Source of the DNA: Apostichopus japonicus
Taxonomy: Eukaryota; Echinodermata; Holothuroidea; Aspidochirotida; Stichopodidae
Length of the DNA: 64,000 nt
Reading direction: 5' to 3'
Assembly (NCBI RefSeq): GCF_037975245.1
Contig: NC_092569.1
Span: forward strand, 25,991,168-26,055,167
Numbering within the stretch: position 1 is the stretch's first letter; every line of letters begins with the position of its first letter. Below the pieces are notes generated by a model. It saw only the letters and a list, made by a program, of their open reading frames with translations, did no database searches and had not been told where the DNA came from. Below, in pieces: positions 1 to 13,000 of this stretch. The translations under genes and the position numbers were made by a program.

Positions 1-148
1 TGGCAATACCCGCATACAAATAGCCAGAGTGATTTTAACAATGTCTACTCCATGTCCCTGCAACAAACTTCACTTTCTTTAATACATATACTATAAATTC
101 GGGTTTCCATCAAGCTTCATTATGTAGAGAGCCTAAATCCATTTTTGG

Positions 149-543
149 TTGTTCCAGTTGCCTTACGGTACGAGAAATGAATTTATCAGACTAAGTAGGA
201 ATATTGAAAGAGAAGAAAATCACCTGCTTCATGCAGAACTGAAATCACTGTGTCGACACACTAGCTATAATCTCAGGAATCGTGCATTGACACCAAAATA
301 TAGAGTGCAAGTTTTCAGAAACTTGTTTGTATACAGAGCATCTATTTTTATTCAACATGACACTTTAAATGACTTGATTTGATGTAATTTGTATAGTTTC
401 CACAAATTTTATTCCCTAATTGGGTTACTGATTCCTAACTTTTATACATTTTATTTAACATTTTATTTATTATACTCACCATTTTCCTATTTATGAACTG
501 TATTTTATGCAATTTATACTGGAATAAACGAAACGAAACGAAA
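149..543 (+). mobile_element. 3' end of a truncated non-LTR retrotransposon (LINE)
   Basis: An open frame runs to a stop at 380-382. It contains the motif SYNLRNR, which resembles the region after the reverse transcriptase domain of LINE ORF2 proteins. A short AT-rich 3' UTR follows and ends in a CGAAA repeat at about 526-543, a typical LINE tail. No 5' part or catalytic RT motif is visible in the window, so this is a dead 5'-truncated copy lying in an RB1CC1 intron in sense orientation. The family is not identified. An alternative, an unrecognised RB1CC1 exon starting at a possible acceptor near 155, is less likely because of the repeat tail. Confidence 0.5.
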
Positions 544-803
544 TGGCGTGAGTTTCATATGAGCCTTTGTGAGACATCTTAGATAGATTGGTTTAAGTAA
601 TGGATTGGTTTTGCGGGTTTTACCAGATTGTTTGATGCAGGTGCTATTACATACTATATCGTTTCAATGTGTCATGTATGTTTAGAATCAACCAATGTTT
701 CAGTTTTACATACCCATCTATCCTTTTCTTCTGGGCTAGTGGTTATGGATGGTTTTAGGTTTAACTGAGTGGTTCGATACTGTTCGTAGTGTCATGCTGT
801 TAA

Positions 804-970
804 ATCAACTGGTCTCATCAGCAGAGAGAGCAAAATCAACTAATCTCTCTGTTTTATAATCTCTTTCCTATCAGTGGGCTGGTCTCATCAGCAGAGAGAG
901 CAAAACCAACTAATCTCTCTGTTTTATAATCTCTTTCTTTTCAGTGGGCTGGTCTCATCAGCAGAGAGAG
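804..970 (+). repeat. 70-bp tandem repeat carrying duplicated splice acceptors
   Basis: The block that contains the intron end and the first bases of the RB1CC1 exon is present about two and a half times with a 70-bp period; GGTCTCATCAGCAGAGAGAG starts at 811, 881 and 951. Two copies keep a pyrimidine tract and the sequence TCAGTGGGCT, with AG at 873-874 and 943-944. Only the last copy continues into the open reading frame. Use of the earlier acceptor gives a stop (TAA) after 12 codons. Confidence 0.8.
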
Positions 971-1085
971 CAAAACAGTACATTCAGCAGAAATTCATCG
1001 TAGGACAGAAATCGCCAAGCAGCTTCAACATCATTTCCTGAGCTCCCTCTTCCCAGGAATGGAATCGCTACCTCCTGTCTTTATG
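945..1085 (+). CDS. RB1CC1: RB1CC1 exon: helical segment before the linker
   Basis: There are 47 codons in phase 0, starting WAGLISRESK and containing the motif HFLSSLFPGME, which fits the N-terminal domain of FIP200. The acceptor follows a pyrimidine-rich tract with AG at 943-944. The donor is taken at 1086 because the next exon starts in phase 0, but GTTGGT is a weak donor. A second GT at 1090 would break the frame. Confidence 0.75.
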
Positions 1086-4000
1086 GTTGGTATCCATCTA
1101 GCTACATTCTAACTACTCCTCCCCATCCCCATCCCCCACCCCCCACTCTCCTGCTCCCACTCCCCGCTGCCATTCCTCACCCTCTCGATACCCAAAGTAA
1201 AATATGTACAAACACACCTGACCCTCTAGATAGCCCAAATATCAGCTATCCATCCTTGAGCTTGGAGAAAAAAGGTTGACGTTATTTTATACGAGCAATA
1301 AATCAAAGTTTACAAAGAAAATTATGAGAGAGTGTCAAAAAAGGCATAGAAGCTTTTAGAAAGTAGAGGATTGTATCCTGTGAAATACAGAGTACAACAG
1401 CAAAAATAGAGTACAATAGAGTAGAATTCTCCTTGGTATGAGTACAACAGCATGGGTATGAGTACAAGTAGAATTCCCCTTGGTGTGAGTACAAGTACAA
1501 CAGCATGGGTATGAGTACAAGTAGAATTCTCCTTGGTGTGAGTACAAGTACAACAGCATGGGTATGAGTACAAGTAGAATTCTCCTTGGTATGAGTACCA
1601 ATACAACAGCATGGGTATGAGTACAAGTAGAATTCTCCTTGGTATGAGTACCAATACAACAGCATGGGTATGAGTACAAGTAGAATTCTCCTTGGTATTC
1701 AAGTAGAACAGCATGGGTATGAGTACAAGTAGAATTCTCCTTGGTATGAGTACCAGTACAACAGCATGGGTATGAGTACAAGTAGAATTCTCCTTGGTAT
1801 GAGTACCAATACAACAGCATGGGTATGAGTACAAGTAGAATTCTCCTTGGTATGAGTACCAATACAACAGCATGGGTATGAGTACAAGTAGAATTCTCCT
1901 TGGTATGAGTACCAATACAACAGCATGGGTATGAGTACAAGTAGAATTCTCCTTGGTATGAGTACCAATACAACAGCATGGGTATGAGTACAAGTAGAAT
2001 TCTCCTTGGTATGAGTACCAATACAACAGCATGGGTATGAGTACAAGTAGAATTCTCCTTGGTGTGAGTACAACTACAACAGCATGGGTATGAGTACAAG
2101 TAGAATTCTCCTTGGTATGAGTACAAGTACAACAGCATGGGTATGAGTACAGGTAGAATTCTCCTTGGTATGAGTACAAGTACAACAGCATGGGTATGAG
2201 TACAGGTAGAATTCTCCTTGGTATGAGTACAAGTACAACAGCATGGGTATGAGTACAAGTAGAATTCTCCTTGGTATGAGTACAAGTACAACAGCATGGG
2301 TATGAGTACAGGTAGAATTTACATTGTATGAGTAGAAGTAAAATTTACCTTGACACGACTATGAGTACAAGTAGAATTTTGATTGGTATGAGTATGAGTA
2401 CAAGTAGAATTTACCTTTGTACGTGCATTAGTACAAGTAGAACTCCCTTGGTACAAGCATGAGTACAATGCTCTAAGTCTGAGTACATATATTTTGCATT
2501 ATTTCTAAATACTACTATAACAGAGACTATTTTACTGACATCTTCTCCTTCCCTTTATCTCCAAGTTCACCTTTACAATCACTTAGCTGATATTTTTAAC
2601 CATTGTCAAAGAGTGTATAATAAGTTGTAAAGTTTCATCAGTTGTATTCAGTAGATATCCTCCCAGACGAAGCACCGATAACGCCCTGATTAAATCGACG
2701 TTCTGTTTGTGTCCTTATTGCTTGTTCACATACCGTCGTGATGCTACCATTGAACCCCGAGTATAAGTATAACTTTATAGGGGCGGGATAGAATGAGTAT
2801 GCCACCTGGCTATGCTAGAATACTGACTCACAGTGTAGTCTGCTGCTTTGCCTTCAATATTGTACAATGTTTGTCTCCTGTCTAACTCTGATTTGCTACT
2901 AACTCCATCGATCCAGCTCTGTCCTTGCAAAGAACCTGAGCTGCTTTCAATCAATTGAGAGGATGCTTTTTTGGTGACATATTGCCGGAAATGAACAGAT
3001 AAAGCGAGATGTGTGATTGATTTATCAAATCTACCTTTTCCATTTCTCTCTTCTTCTCTTTTTTTTTTTTAATTATTTTTTTAATTTGTCTTAGATTAAT
3101 GAAGTTAATCCTTACAACCACCCTCTGCCACCAGTGTGTAGTGAAGATATTATAAGCCTTGCCGAACGGGTCCCGGAACTTACCGGCTTACTAAGGTATG
3201 AATCAGTCCGTATTCCTGAGTCCCAATTTTAACAAATAGATTGAGGATGTAACGATTCTCACCAGTCTAGTGGTTCTAATTTATTTTTGAGTGAAGGTCG
3301 GTAGGAGAGAGAATCGATGGATAGGGGGAGTGGGAGCATTTTACATAGAACCAAAGGGTACCCTATCAGCCTCAAAAGGAGGTGAATGGCCAAGTGTGCC
3401 ACCATAGGTGGTTGTCATCAATGAAGTTTACGTAATATTATCTTTGCAGTTGCCAACTGGTATGATTGCCCTTTATAGATTACCATTTTTATTGTTTTTT
3501 TCTTCAACCAAGAAAACTGGTATTTGTGCAAAATTACATGAATATGCATAGAATTATTATGATTATGCATACCCGAAGAATCCATTATGCATAAACACCC
3601 ATTTCCTCTTGATGGGAATGTCAGTGCTTTGTACAGTTAAGCTTTTGAAACATTTCTTATCCTTCTGTAAAATATGATTTCCCTTGACACACTCGCAGGG
3701 TGCAACACAGTATATACTACACCTCAGGCATCGGAAAGCAGGCTGCCTCCTTGTCATCGCAGGAGAGTGAAACGCAAACCACACTACCTCACCAAGATAT
3801 AAGCAATCTTCCCATTTCTCAGGAGGATGCGGTCGCCAAGATAGAGGAGGAGGAGGATGACAAAAACGTTGGAGGTGACTATGACGACGATGATGAATTG
3901 GATATTTACACTGCCGGTGATAACCAAGAGGATGATCATGGGAAGGAAACTTCTCATCTCAAAGAAGCTCAGGATGATGATGTGAGATGCGTATTTATCT

Positions 4001-7000
4001 TTCCGTTCTTTCTAGTATTTGGATAAAAGAAATGGCTGCAAGCTCCTTTTCATTTTTTATCTGAAAGTAAAATATTTTGAAGCTTTGTTTTGTTTGATAT
4101 TCCAATAAATATCAAGAAAACCCGGGTGTGTAGGAATTCCTCCAAGGGTTATTACAAGAGAGCAAGTAATATTTCAGTAGAAATGTCACAATTGTTAGTT
4201 TAATTGACACGAATGCAATAATTTATGTGCAAGTAAATTATGGTAAACAGTGTCCAAGGTCATATCATAGTTTTCATTTTTGGGGGGAAGGGGGAGTGGG
4301 TGGGGCCTGTGTGGAGGGGGAGTGCAAGGAGTAGGATCATTTCACGATAATGGTTGGTAATATTCTTTAAGGTTACAAAAAACATCACCAATATCCTGTT
4401 ATAGACCTAAATCTGAGGAGAGTATTTTGATAATCAGAAACTTACCTTAATATACTAAATGAACTTACAGTTTCACGCTGACTTATTCATTGGGTGCCTA
4501 AAACATTGTAATTTTAAGAGAACGCATTCTTGAAACACAGAAACATTTTTGAAAGACAGTAAGAAATTTCTATCCTTTGTCTTCGGTACAGACGGTGATG
4601 AAACAATTAAAAAAAAAGAAAAAACTTGTTAATTGTGAGCCTTGGGCCTAGAAGGTGATTTTGTTTTATTTACCATTTCTTAGCAGGAACCTAAAGAGAA
4701 CGAATTGGAAGAAGGGGATACATTAACAGAACCCGGTAGGCTGCTCAGCGATGAGAGCGACTTGTCAGAAGTAGGTAGCGGACCGGGGCAGTTAAGAGGA
4801 ATGGAGTTTCTCAGTCTTAAGCCCAGTATCGAGGACCTTTGTTTGACCTCTATGAATGCCAACGAGCCCTTCTATTCGGCCATCAGCACCCCCATGGACG
4901 GGAACGTACCCTTCCTGTCCACCCGGGAGGAAGACCTGACCGAAAACTATGGAGAGTTGGAAAATAAGATCGATTCTCTGAGAAAGAAATTGGACGACAT
5001 GGAACTGACCAAGTCGGTCCTAGAAACCGAGAAGACCGAGTTGGAGATGAAATCCCAGCAGAGTTCGGCCCACGTCGACAAATTGCAGAGGGATTACGAG
5101 ACGCAAGTTCACAGAGGCCACAAGCTGAGGAACTGTCTGATAAAGTATAGAGCGGATACGACGACAGAATTAAAAGCCATCAGATCAAACTTGACAGAGG
5201 TGAAAACAGATTTTGAAAATGTGCGAGCGGAATCGTTGAGACTAATGGGAAGTCATTATGAGAGATTGATCGTCTCGTTTTCAGATGTCATAGCTAGGGA
5301 GAGTCAACGATGGGAGAAAGATTCAGAGATCCGATTAGACAAAGAGAGGCAGGAATTAGCAACACGACTTGAAGAATCTCAGGGAAGAGTTAACACATTA
5401 TCAGTCCAATTAGAAACTTTGAAATCGACCGTGACTGAAGAAAATGGGCAAATTGCAAGAATTGAACAAGAACTGGTCACTACTCAACAAGAAAGAGACA
5501 AGTTGAATGATAGAATAGTTTTAGCGGAAGATGAGAGTCATAAACATTTAGCAGAAGTGAGAATTTTAAAAGAGAATATATCTAGGTTGGAAAATGCGCT
5601 CTCTCAAAAGGAGAAAGAGACCGAGACTTTGAAAGAGGATTTTGAAGCGAGGCTCAGAGACTCCGAGACGGAAGGTGAAGAGAAGTTAAATCGGACCACG
5701 TCGGCTCTGAAGATGGAGAGCGCGATGGAGATTCAGGATATGGAGGAGAAACTGAGAGGAAAAGACGAAGAGATTGCGGAGATGCAACGTCAGTTGGAAA
5801 AGAAGTTGGCAGAAGGGTTGCAAAGGATCGAGAACGAGAAGATTGAGGCGTTAGCATCGCTGAAGAGAGAAATCGAACGAGACGAGTTGGAGAAGAGAGA
5901 AGCAGAGAGGAAACAGCTGCAGGCCGAGCACGTGAGAGACTTCGAGGAGTTGGAGAAATGCCGACAACTACAACTGGAAGATGCTTCAGCCAAACTCAGA
6001 GCCGAGTTGGAAACAGAGAAAGGAAGTGCTTTGGAAGAACTAAGAGAAGCTCTAGTCAAGGAGTGGAGTGAGAAGATGGTCACACTGCAATCTGAGGGAG
6101 AATCAGAGGCGGAGAGAATCCGGAAGGAATACCAAGGAAGGATAGACGGCCTGCAGACCGACTTAGCAGAGAGCAAGCGTTACGAAGCCACTCCCACCGA
6201 CCTGAGCAATGAGGTCATGGAAGAGTCGATAGAGACCAAAGGTCGGTTTACGGACCTGGAGACCATCGAGAAGCTGCGATTGCAACACGCCGTCGAGATG
6301 ACCGAGTTGAGGGAGATGTTAGAGCAACAGGCCAGACACCAGGTGGAGACCACCCGGAGAGAATACGAACTGAAGATGGAGAGAATCAGACAGAGTATGA
6401 AACCGACCGACATGAGCAAACTGAGCAGCGCAGAGAAACAGGTAGCATTCAACGAAGCAATATCAAGGATAACAGCGGAGAAGGACTCGGAGATAGACAG
6501 GCTGAAAGAGAGAGAGGCTGCCCTGCTGGAGGAACAGAGCAGTTTAAGTGGTAAGCATAGTAAAACCAGACAGTCTTGACTTCTTTGATCCAAATACTGG
6601 ATAATCTCCATCCAAAATCCAACTAGTCCACTCGTTTATAATTGCAAAGTCCTGGGCATATTCGTACCTACCATCCAGTACTCTTAAATTTTATTAACAT
6701 ATACACAGTGTTTTATTATAACACTACTTCAAAGTGCCTTTGAGATGGAGTTTTTTTTTGGGGGGGTCACATTTTCTTATTTTCATTATTAGTGTTAAAC
6801 AAATGCACAGTGCACGGACAGTTACTATGGCAAATGCCATTTAAACACTGGAAGCTTCTTTTCTTCTCTGGATATTTTTCTTACCAGAGAACCTTTAGTA
6901 ATTTAAATGTGTCCATATCACACTGGTTCTTTGGTACAATCAAACTGTCACAATCAGTGATGTGCCTGTCTGGTGAGGTGGAGAGGAGGTGGCATACATC

Positions 7001-10000
7001 CCTAGGTGTGCTTGAAATGATAGCTACTCTCGCACACAAGAAAAATTCTTCATTATGATCATGTATGATTAATTTAGTAAGACTTCAGAAATGCAAGCCT
7101 AGTGAAATAATTGTCCCAGGGGCCTTGACGCCCTGTTTGTGAGGATAAAGTTCTATTCTTTGTGGCATAATTGTCTCACCCATTTATCAAAAAAAGAATA
7201 AAGAAATAAAGAAAAATCATTTAATATAATTATTCTTCATCAGTTTTTACAACCTTCTGACTCCTCATCCATGAGCTGTTGATTATAAAGCACCTAAAAT
7301 GTTAACATTCATTTGCTCATTTTTCGTTTTTATATTAAAAAAATTTCAGACAAACTCGAGAATTTACTGACAAGCAACGTAGATGTAAGCTCTGAGGCTC
7401 AAGAACTCATTAAAAGGTCTCGTGAGGTAGAGAGGGCTTCCAAGTATGAACTCAAGGAGATGGCAGAAACGGTGAAAGTCTTGAAACAATCTCTGGATGA
7501 GATCCGATCTGGGAGCCCAGCAGAGCTCATGGTCTCCAGGTAGGTCTTATGTGGGTTTATATAGAATGTAAGTTGGAATTTAAGGAGTCGCAGAGCATTG
7601 GAAGCATTGTTGTAATTGCAAATGATCTGTATCATGAACTACTTCAATACGACGACACAATGTCTGTCGAGGTCATCTTTGGATGAACGATTCACATGAA
7701 CGCCTTCAATCCGATGACACAATGTCTGTAGAGGTCATCTTAGGTTGAATGATTCACATGAACTCCCGATGACAAGATGTTTGTGGATGTCATCTTTGGA
7801 TGAACGATTCACATGAACGCCTTCAATCCGATGACACAATGTCTGTAGAGGTCATCTTAGATTGAATGATTCACATGAACTCCCGATGACAAGATGTCTG
7901 TAGAGGTCATCTAAGGTTGAATGATTCACATGAACGCCTTCAATCCGATGACACAATGTCTGTAGAGGTCATCTTAGATTGAATGATTCACATGAACTCC
8001 CGATGACAAGATGTCTGTAGAGGTCATCTTAGGTTGAATGATTCACATGAACTCCCGATGACAAGATGTTTGTGGATGTCATCTTTGGATGAACGATTCA
8101 CATGAACGCCTTCAATCTGAGGACTCAGTGTCTGTAGAGGTCATCTTAGGTTGAATGATTCACATGAACTCCCGATGACAAGATGTCTGTCGAGGTCATC
8201 TTAGGTTGAACTATTTCACATGAACTTTTTCAATCAGATGACAAGATGTCTGTCGAGGTCATATGAGGATGAACAATTCACACAGCAAACTGCACTGATA
8301 CTTTAACAGGACTAATATCCTTCCTCACACCTGGGATTAAGCAGTTTGTTGGAATGTTTAGAGGGGTTTACAGTGAAGCATCTGTAGTTAACATTCAGAG
8401 TTTCATGTAAGAGAGATAGAGACATAGTTCACCTCTTAAAGCTTACACTAGTTTAGTCTAAGCGTTTAATGTGTTGTTTACCTCAGAGTACAAACTATAC
8501 TCACTGCTGTAAGGTTATCTGATATGACAGATAGCCACTCAACTTTTAAATGTCATTTGATCTATTCCTGTGAAAACGGGATTAATGTTAAGCTGAAGAG
8601 ATTAAATTTTGATGTGGAAGACCACGCAAATAGAATTTACAGCCGTAAATTTGAAAGGCAAAAACAAGGAAACAAAAACCATTTCAGCCTACGTTTCGTA
8701 TAACATGGTATCATTCACACATAGACCTATCGTATTCCCCCCCATTCCAATTCGTAATCTCTCTGCAATTTGTCAACGTATGCCGAGCTCCGCCCTGACT
8801 TCAGTTCTAACTCTCTTGTCTTTCCCGGTTTCAAAGACTGACTTGGTGTAAAGTTCCATATCATACAACTTTTTCCTCAGGATACGATTACAGGTGCCCC
8901 ATACTAAGACGTCCAGGTTCCGTAATTCTTTCTTACCTGAGGGAATACACTTGTTCAATTCGCGTGCAAAGAGATTTGGCCACAGTGTGTGATCTGTCAC
9001 TTGCAGCTCTCTGTGCTGCTTCTGTTACTGTTCTGGTTCTGCTTATTTAGTTTTATTCTCGTAGTTGTTCACTAATAGCTTGTTATTGTATGGTTTTGTT
9101 TGTATTCACTACTGTCTTATGTTTACTGTCGACGGGAAATCATTTTCCGTTTTTTGTTTTCTGAAATGGACAATAATATTTCTATCTATCTATCTATCTA
9201 TCTCAGAGAATCCAAACATTTGAATAGTTTAAACTGAATACGCTACTACTACTTAATACATAATCTGTTTGTTTCTGATTCCAGCGAGGACGGATCCGTC
9301 CATCCAGCAGACGCCACCAGTAAACTACATGCTCTTCTCCATTCCAAGGAACAAGAGTGCATCAGTCTTAAGAAGCAATTGGTGAGTATATTTCTTCAAC
9401 TTCAGGTTCCAATGTCATGTAAAAGGTCTTTCGGTGACCGTAGCTTTCCGAATGCTGCACCACGTTTATGGAACTTCCTTCCGATTGGAATTAGGTCTTT
9501 GGATTCTATTATTCAATTCAGGCGCTGTCTTAAAACTTTTCTTTTCTCTCAACTCTATGAGGTTTTGCTCATTCAGCACCTGTAAAGGGCATTGAACAAC
9601 CATTTTCGGAGTCTGTGCTATATAAGACAAGTTATTATTATTATTATCATCATTAATATTATTATCATTAAGTTCATTATTGTTGTTGTTTTTGTTTTTA
9701 TAGATAGAATAGAGATTGTGGTCCCAGACTCTATTTTTCAGTTACTGTCTATTTATTTTTTGTAAAAAACCAAATAATATTTTGGTTTGTAATACCATAA
9801 CCTGCACAGAATTTCCATTAAATGCTGATTTAACTTCAGTTTGAAGTATCTTTTGGTTATGATAGAGATGGCGATGCCATGCTAGTTGATAAAAGGATGA
9901 AAAGGTAGTACCGCTGAAAACCAACGGTTTGCATATTAAAACCTGATACTACAGAGCCAATGCTGTTAATATAAATTGAACAAAATTAAACAAGGACATG

Positions 10001-13000
10001 TAAACCCACACATATAGTCTTGCATTTAAAGCAGTGGTTCCCAAACTTTTGCAAGTTACTGCCCCCTTGACTCCCAGAGCCACATCCTTAGCGCACCCCA
10101 GACACATACGAACACACACCGTGTGGCGTGTGTCCTGTCCAGACCACATCACCAATATTCAAACAAACCTTCCAGTGTTTAACTCAGACTTTGTACCACA
10201 AAATAAAGTAAAGCCATGCTTTGGTAAATAACTTTGTGAATTTTATTCTTTGTAAAGCGTGCGTGTTACTTAAGTATTTGTGACTTGTTGTATATAGATT
10301 GTAAAAAAAAAATGCCTACTTGGTTCAGATGCCACCCTACCATTCCCTTTATCCTTTGTCCCCACCACCTCTGTTCTGTCACAGCCCCCCTGGATCATTC
10401 CACCACCCGGGTGGTGGTACCGTCCACTTTGGGAACCACTGATTTAAAGTAACGAGACATGCTCTCATTTCCCTTCCGAACAAATTTGGACTTTCTGCCT
10501 TAATCGGTAGATGAAACAACCTATTCTTCCTTTTTTACGGCAATCGTTTTTCATTTTCTTTCTTGTCTTTTTTGGTATGGATTAATTATTTTGTGGTGGT
10601 CCAACCAAAAGTAATAGCATAAACTTCCTGTAATAACTCGGTGGAATTATCATCAATTTGTCCATTGTTGTGATGTCTCATTAATATGATATCTCATTTA
10701 TTAATATGACGTCTCTAATATGATATCTTTTTCTGCTGTAATGCAACATCTCTTTTTTCCTCTCCTGTAGCAAATGCACTTGAGGAATACTCACATGGGA
10801 TCCAAAAGTGAAAAGGTCTCTCTCAGAGAGTGAGTTGTTTTGTCTTTCTTCATAGTTGTGTCCATCAATTGTCCTACTGCTGTCCGTTCGTACAGTACAT
10901 TGTGCTGTTGATTGTCTTAAACATCCTCGTAAGATTTTACAAGATTGCAGCAAAATTTCAACACGAAATGCTAATATAAAAGGATGCCGTCTCGGAACAA
11001 TTCGTCAGTAAAAGTTTGATGGTCCATCCTCAGTGTTCATTTTGTCATATTTTGGCCCTTTTTTTATTTTTTATTTAATTGAACCCTGTCAGAAGCTCTG
11101 TTTACAAAGCATGTGCAACTTCCTTTTTTGAACTTTTCAAAAATACTATTCAACCCCTTTCAAGAACATTTTTAAATCCCAGATGTAAAAAAAAAAAAAA
11201 AAAATGTTCGGTTATCATTTGGGAGTTTCTTCGTTACTCACTGCTTGTACAAGAAACATGTTCCTCAGGCTATTAAAATTCGTAATATTAATTTTAAACT
11301 TTAGATTTTCTTTCTTGCCATTTCTGTACAGCCTGCTGCTTTTTTCAATATTTTCTTTCTTTTTAGTTTTACTTTAGTTTCCTTTTAAGGATTAGTAAAG
11401 TTATTCTTTACTCTTACTCTTATATTTTGGGTGAAACAAAGGAACAACCTAATTTTGGTGATTTGATTGTAATGCAGTGACTGTATTGTTGTCATTCATG
11501 ATAACAGTTGGTCATATGACATGCTGCCATTCTCTGTCAAGTGGTAGAAGACAAATGAGAATCAACTACTCTACAGAATTTTACTTACAAATTTATAGAT
11601 ATTCTTCTTTCGAGACCCTATTCCGAGTATATCATGCATCCTGTCTACACTGAGCCGCAACGAGAAGGTTGCGCTATGTATCGCCACCGATCCTCTGTAA
11701 CTTTTGAATAGTTCCGTGTATAATCATCCTCACATTGATCGGCTTGCCTTCATTGGCCACAACGAGACCACCCGTGCATTGATATCACTCAACTTAAGAC
11801 AAACTCCTTTTTTGTATATGTATGTATATTAGATCCTCCTGCAAGCAGGAACTCGCGAAGAAGCCTCATTGGCTTATCAAAGCCGCCCGCAAGCTGACCG
11901 AAGTCAGTCTCTTACATTCATATTTAACATCCATGATTATGAATTGTTAATTGTCAAGAACTCTGTAACTGGACGACATACATTAATCTGGGAGTGACTC
12001 AAACCGGGGACCTTATGATTGAAAGGCACCGGCGTTAACCACTGAGCTAACACGCCACAAGCTAAAAACTCCTTTTTTCAAACCCCCCAGCATCGGAGTC
12101 GGTGATTTGGTGTGGATCAAGTTTGAAGAGGCCCACCAGAACTATGTAGTATTCACATTGGAAGCCACTCTGTATTTCGTCCATTCAGAGTCCGTGCATG
12201 CTCTCGGCTTAAAGACGGAAGATGCCAAGAAGACGAGGTAAGCGGGATATGGTTTTGTCATCTCTTTGTCGGTCATAGGGTACATAGAAAGGGGGAGGAG
12301 GGGGGGGATCAAAATGTCAAATTTTGAACAAATAAAGATTTTTGCTCAAAAACACCCACCACCTTTATTTTGTAATTTATCTGGCAGCGAATTTCCACCC
12401 ATTCAGCTCTTATGTCTGTCCTAGGTTTTGCAAACAGAAAATGCTGCCACTTTGGGCGTCACGAAGGTGTCAGTAACCCTCTCGCTGTTATTCATAGGGT
12501 TCAGGGTGGGAGAATGGGAGGGTTCAGTTGCCAAATTGGGTATAGCATTTAAAATTCCTTGTTGAAATTAGTGGTTCATCTTGAATCTCAAAAGGTTGAG
12601 GAGTAACATTAAGAAGTGTATCTTCTTAAGCAGTAGCTGTGATGTTACTAGTGTTTAGCACAACTTTTTACGCTCTGGAGTGTGTCCGAAGAATTTTGGG
12701 GGAACTCTTTTCAGCGCGAGGTAGGTTGTGCTTACAATAACAGGGATGTGCCCAGGAGTTCCTGAGTGCCGAGTAAACTGATCGCCCTCCTGGGTGAGGG
12801 GGTGACCCCCTCCCCTTTGAGAAATTTTTTGAAGGTGCTCAGATGCCAAATGCTGTCACTTGTGTAGCTTTTTAAGCACAAACACAAGTACTAGATTTGC
12901 TAACAATTGACATATTTTAATTTTTTTTAGTGCAATATATTACGTACCTGGTAAAAGTTATTAGTTTGTTTCAAAGAGATTTTACAAGGGACCGATTGAG

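Noticed and set aside
1303..2297. Minus-strand ORFs of up to 313 codons rich in YSYQGEFYLYSYPCCC
   Set aside because: They lie wholly in the 53-bp minisatellite and occur in all three frames.
11990..12062. A functional tRNA gene on the minus strand
   Set aside because: Promoter boxes are present, but the acceptor stem does not pair and a 13-bp target duplication shows it is a SINE head.
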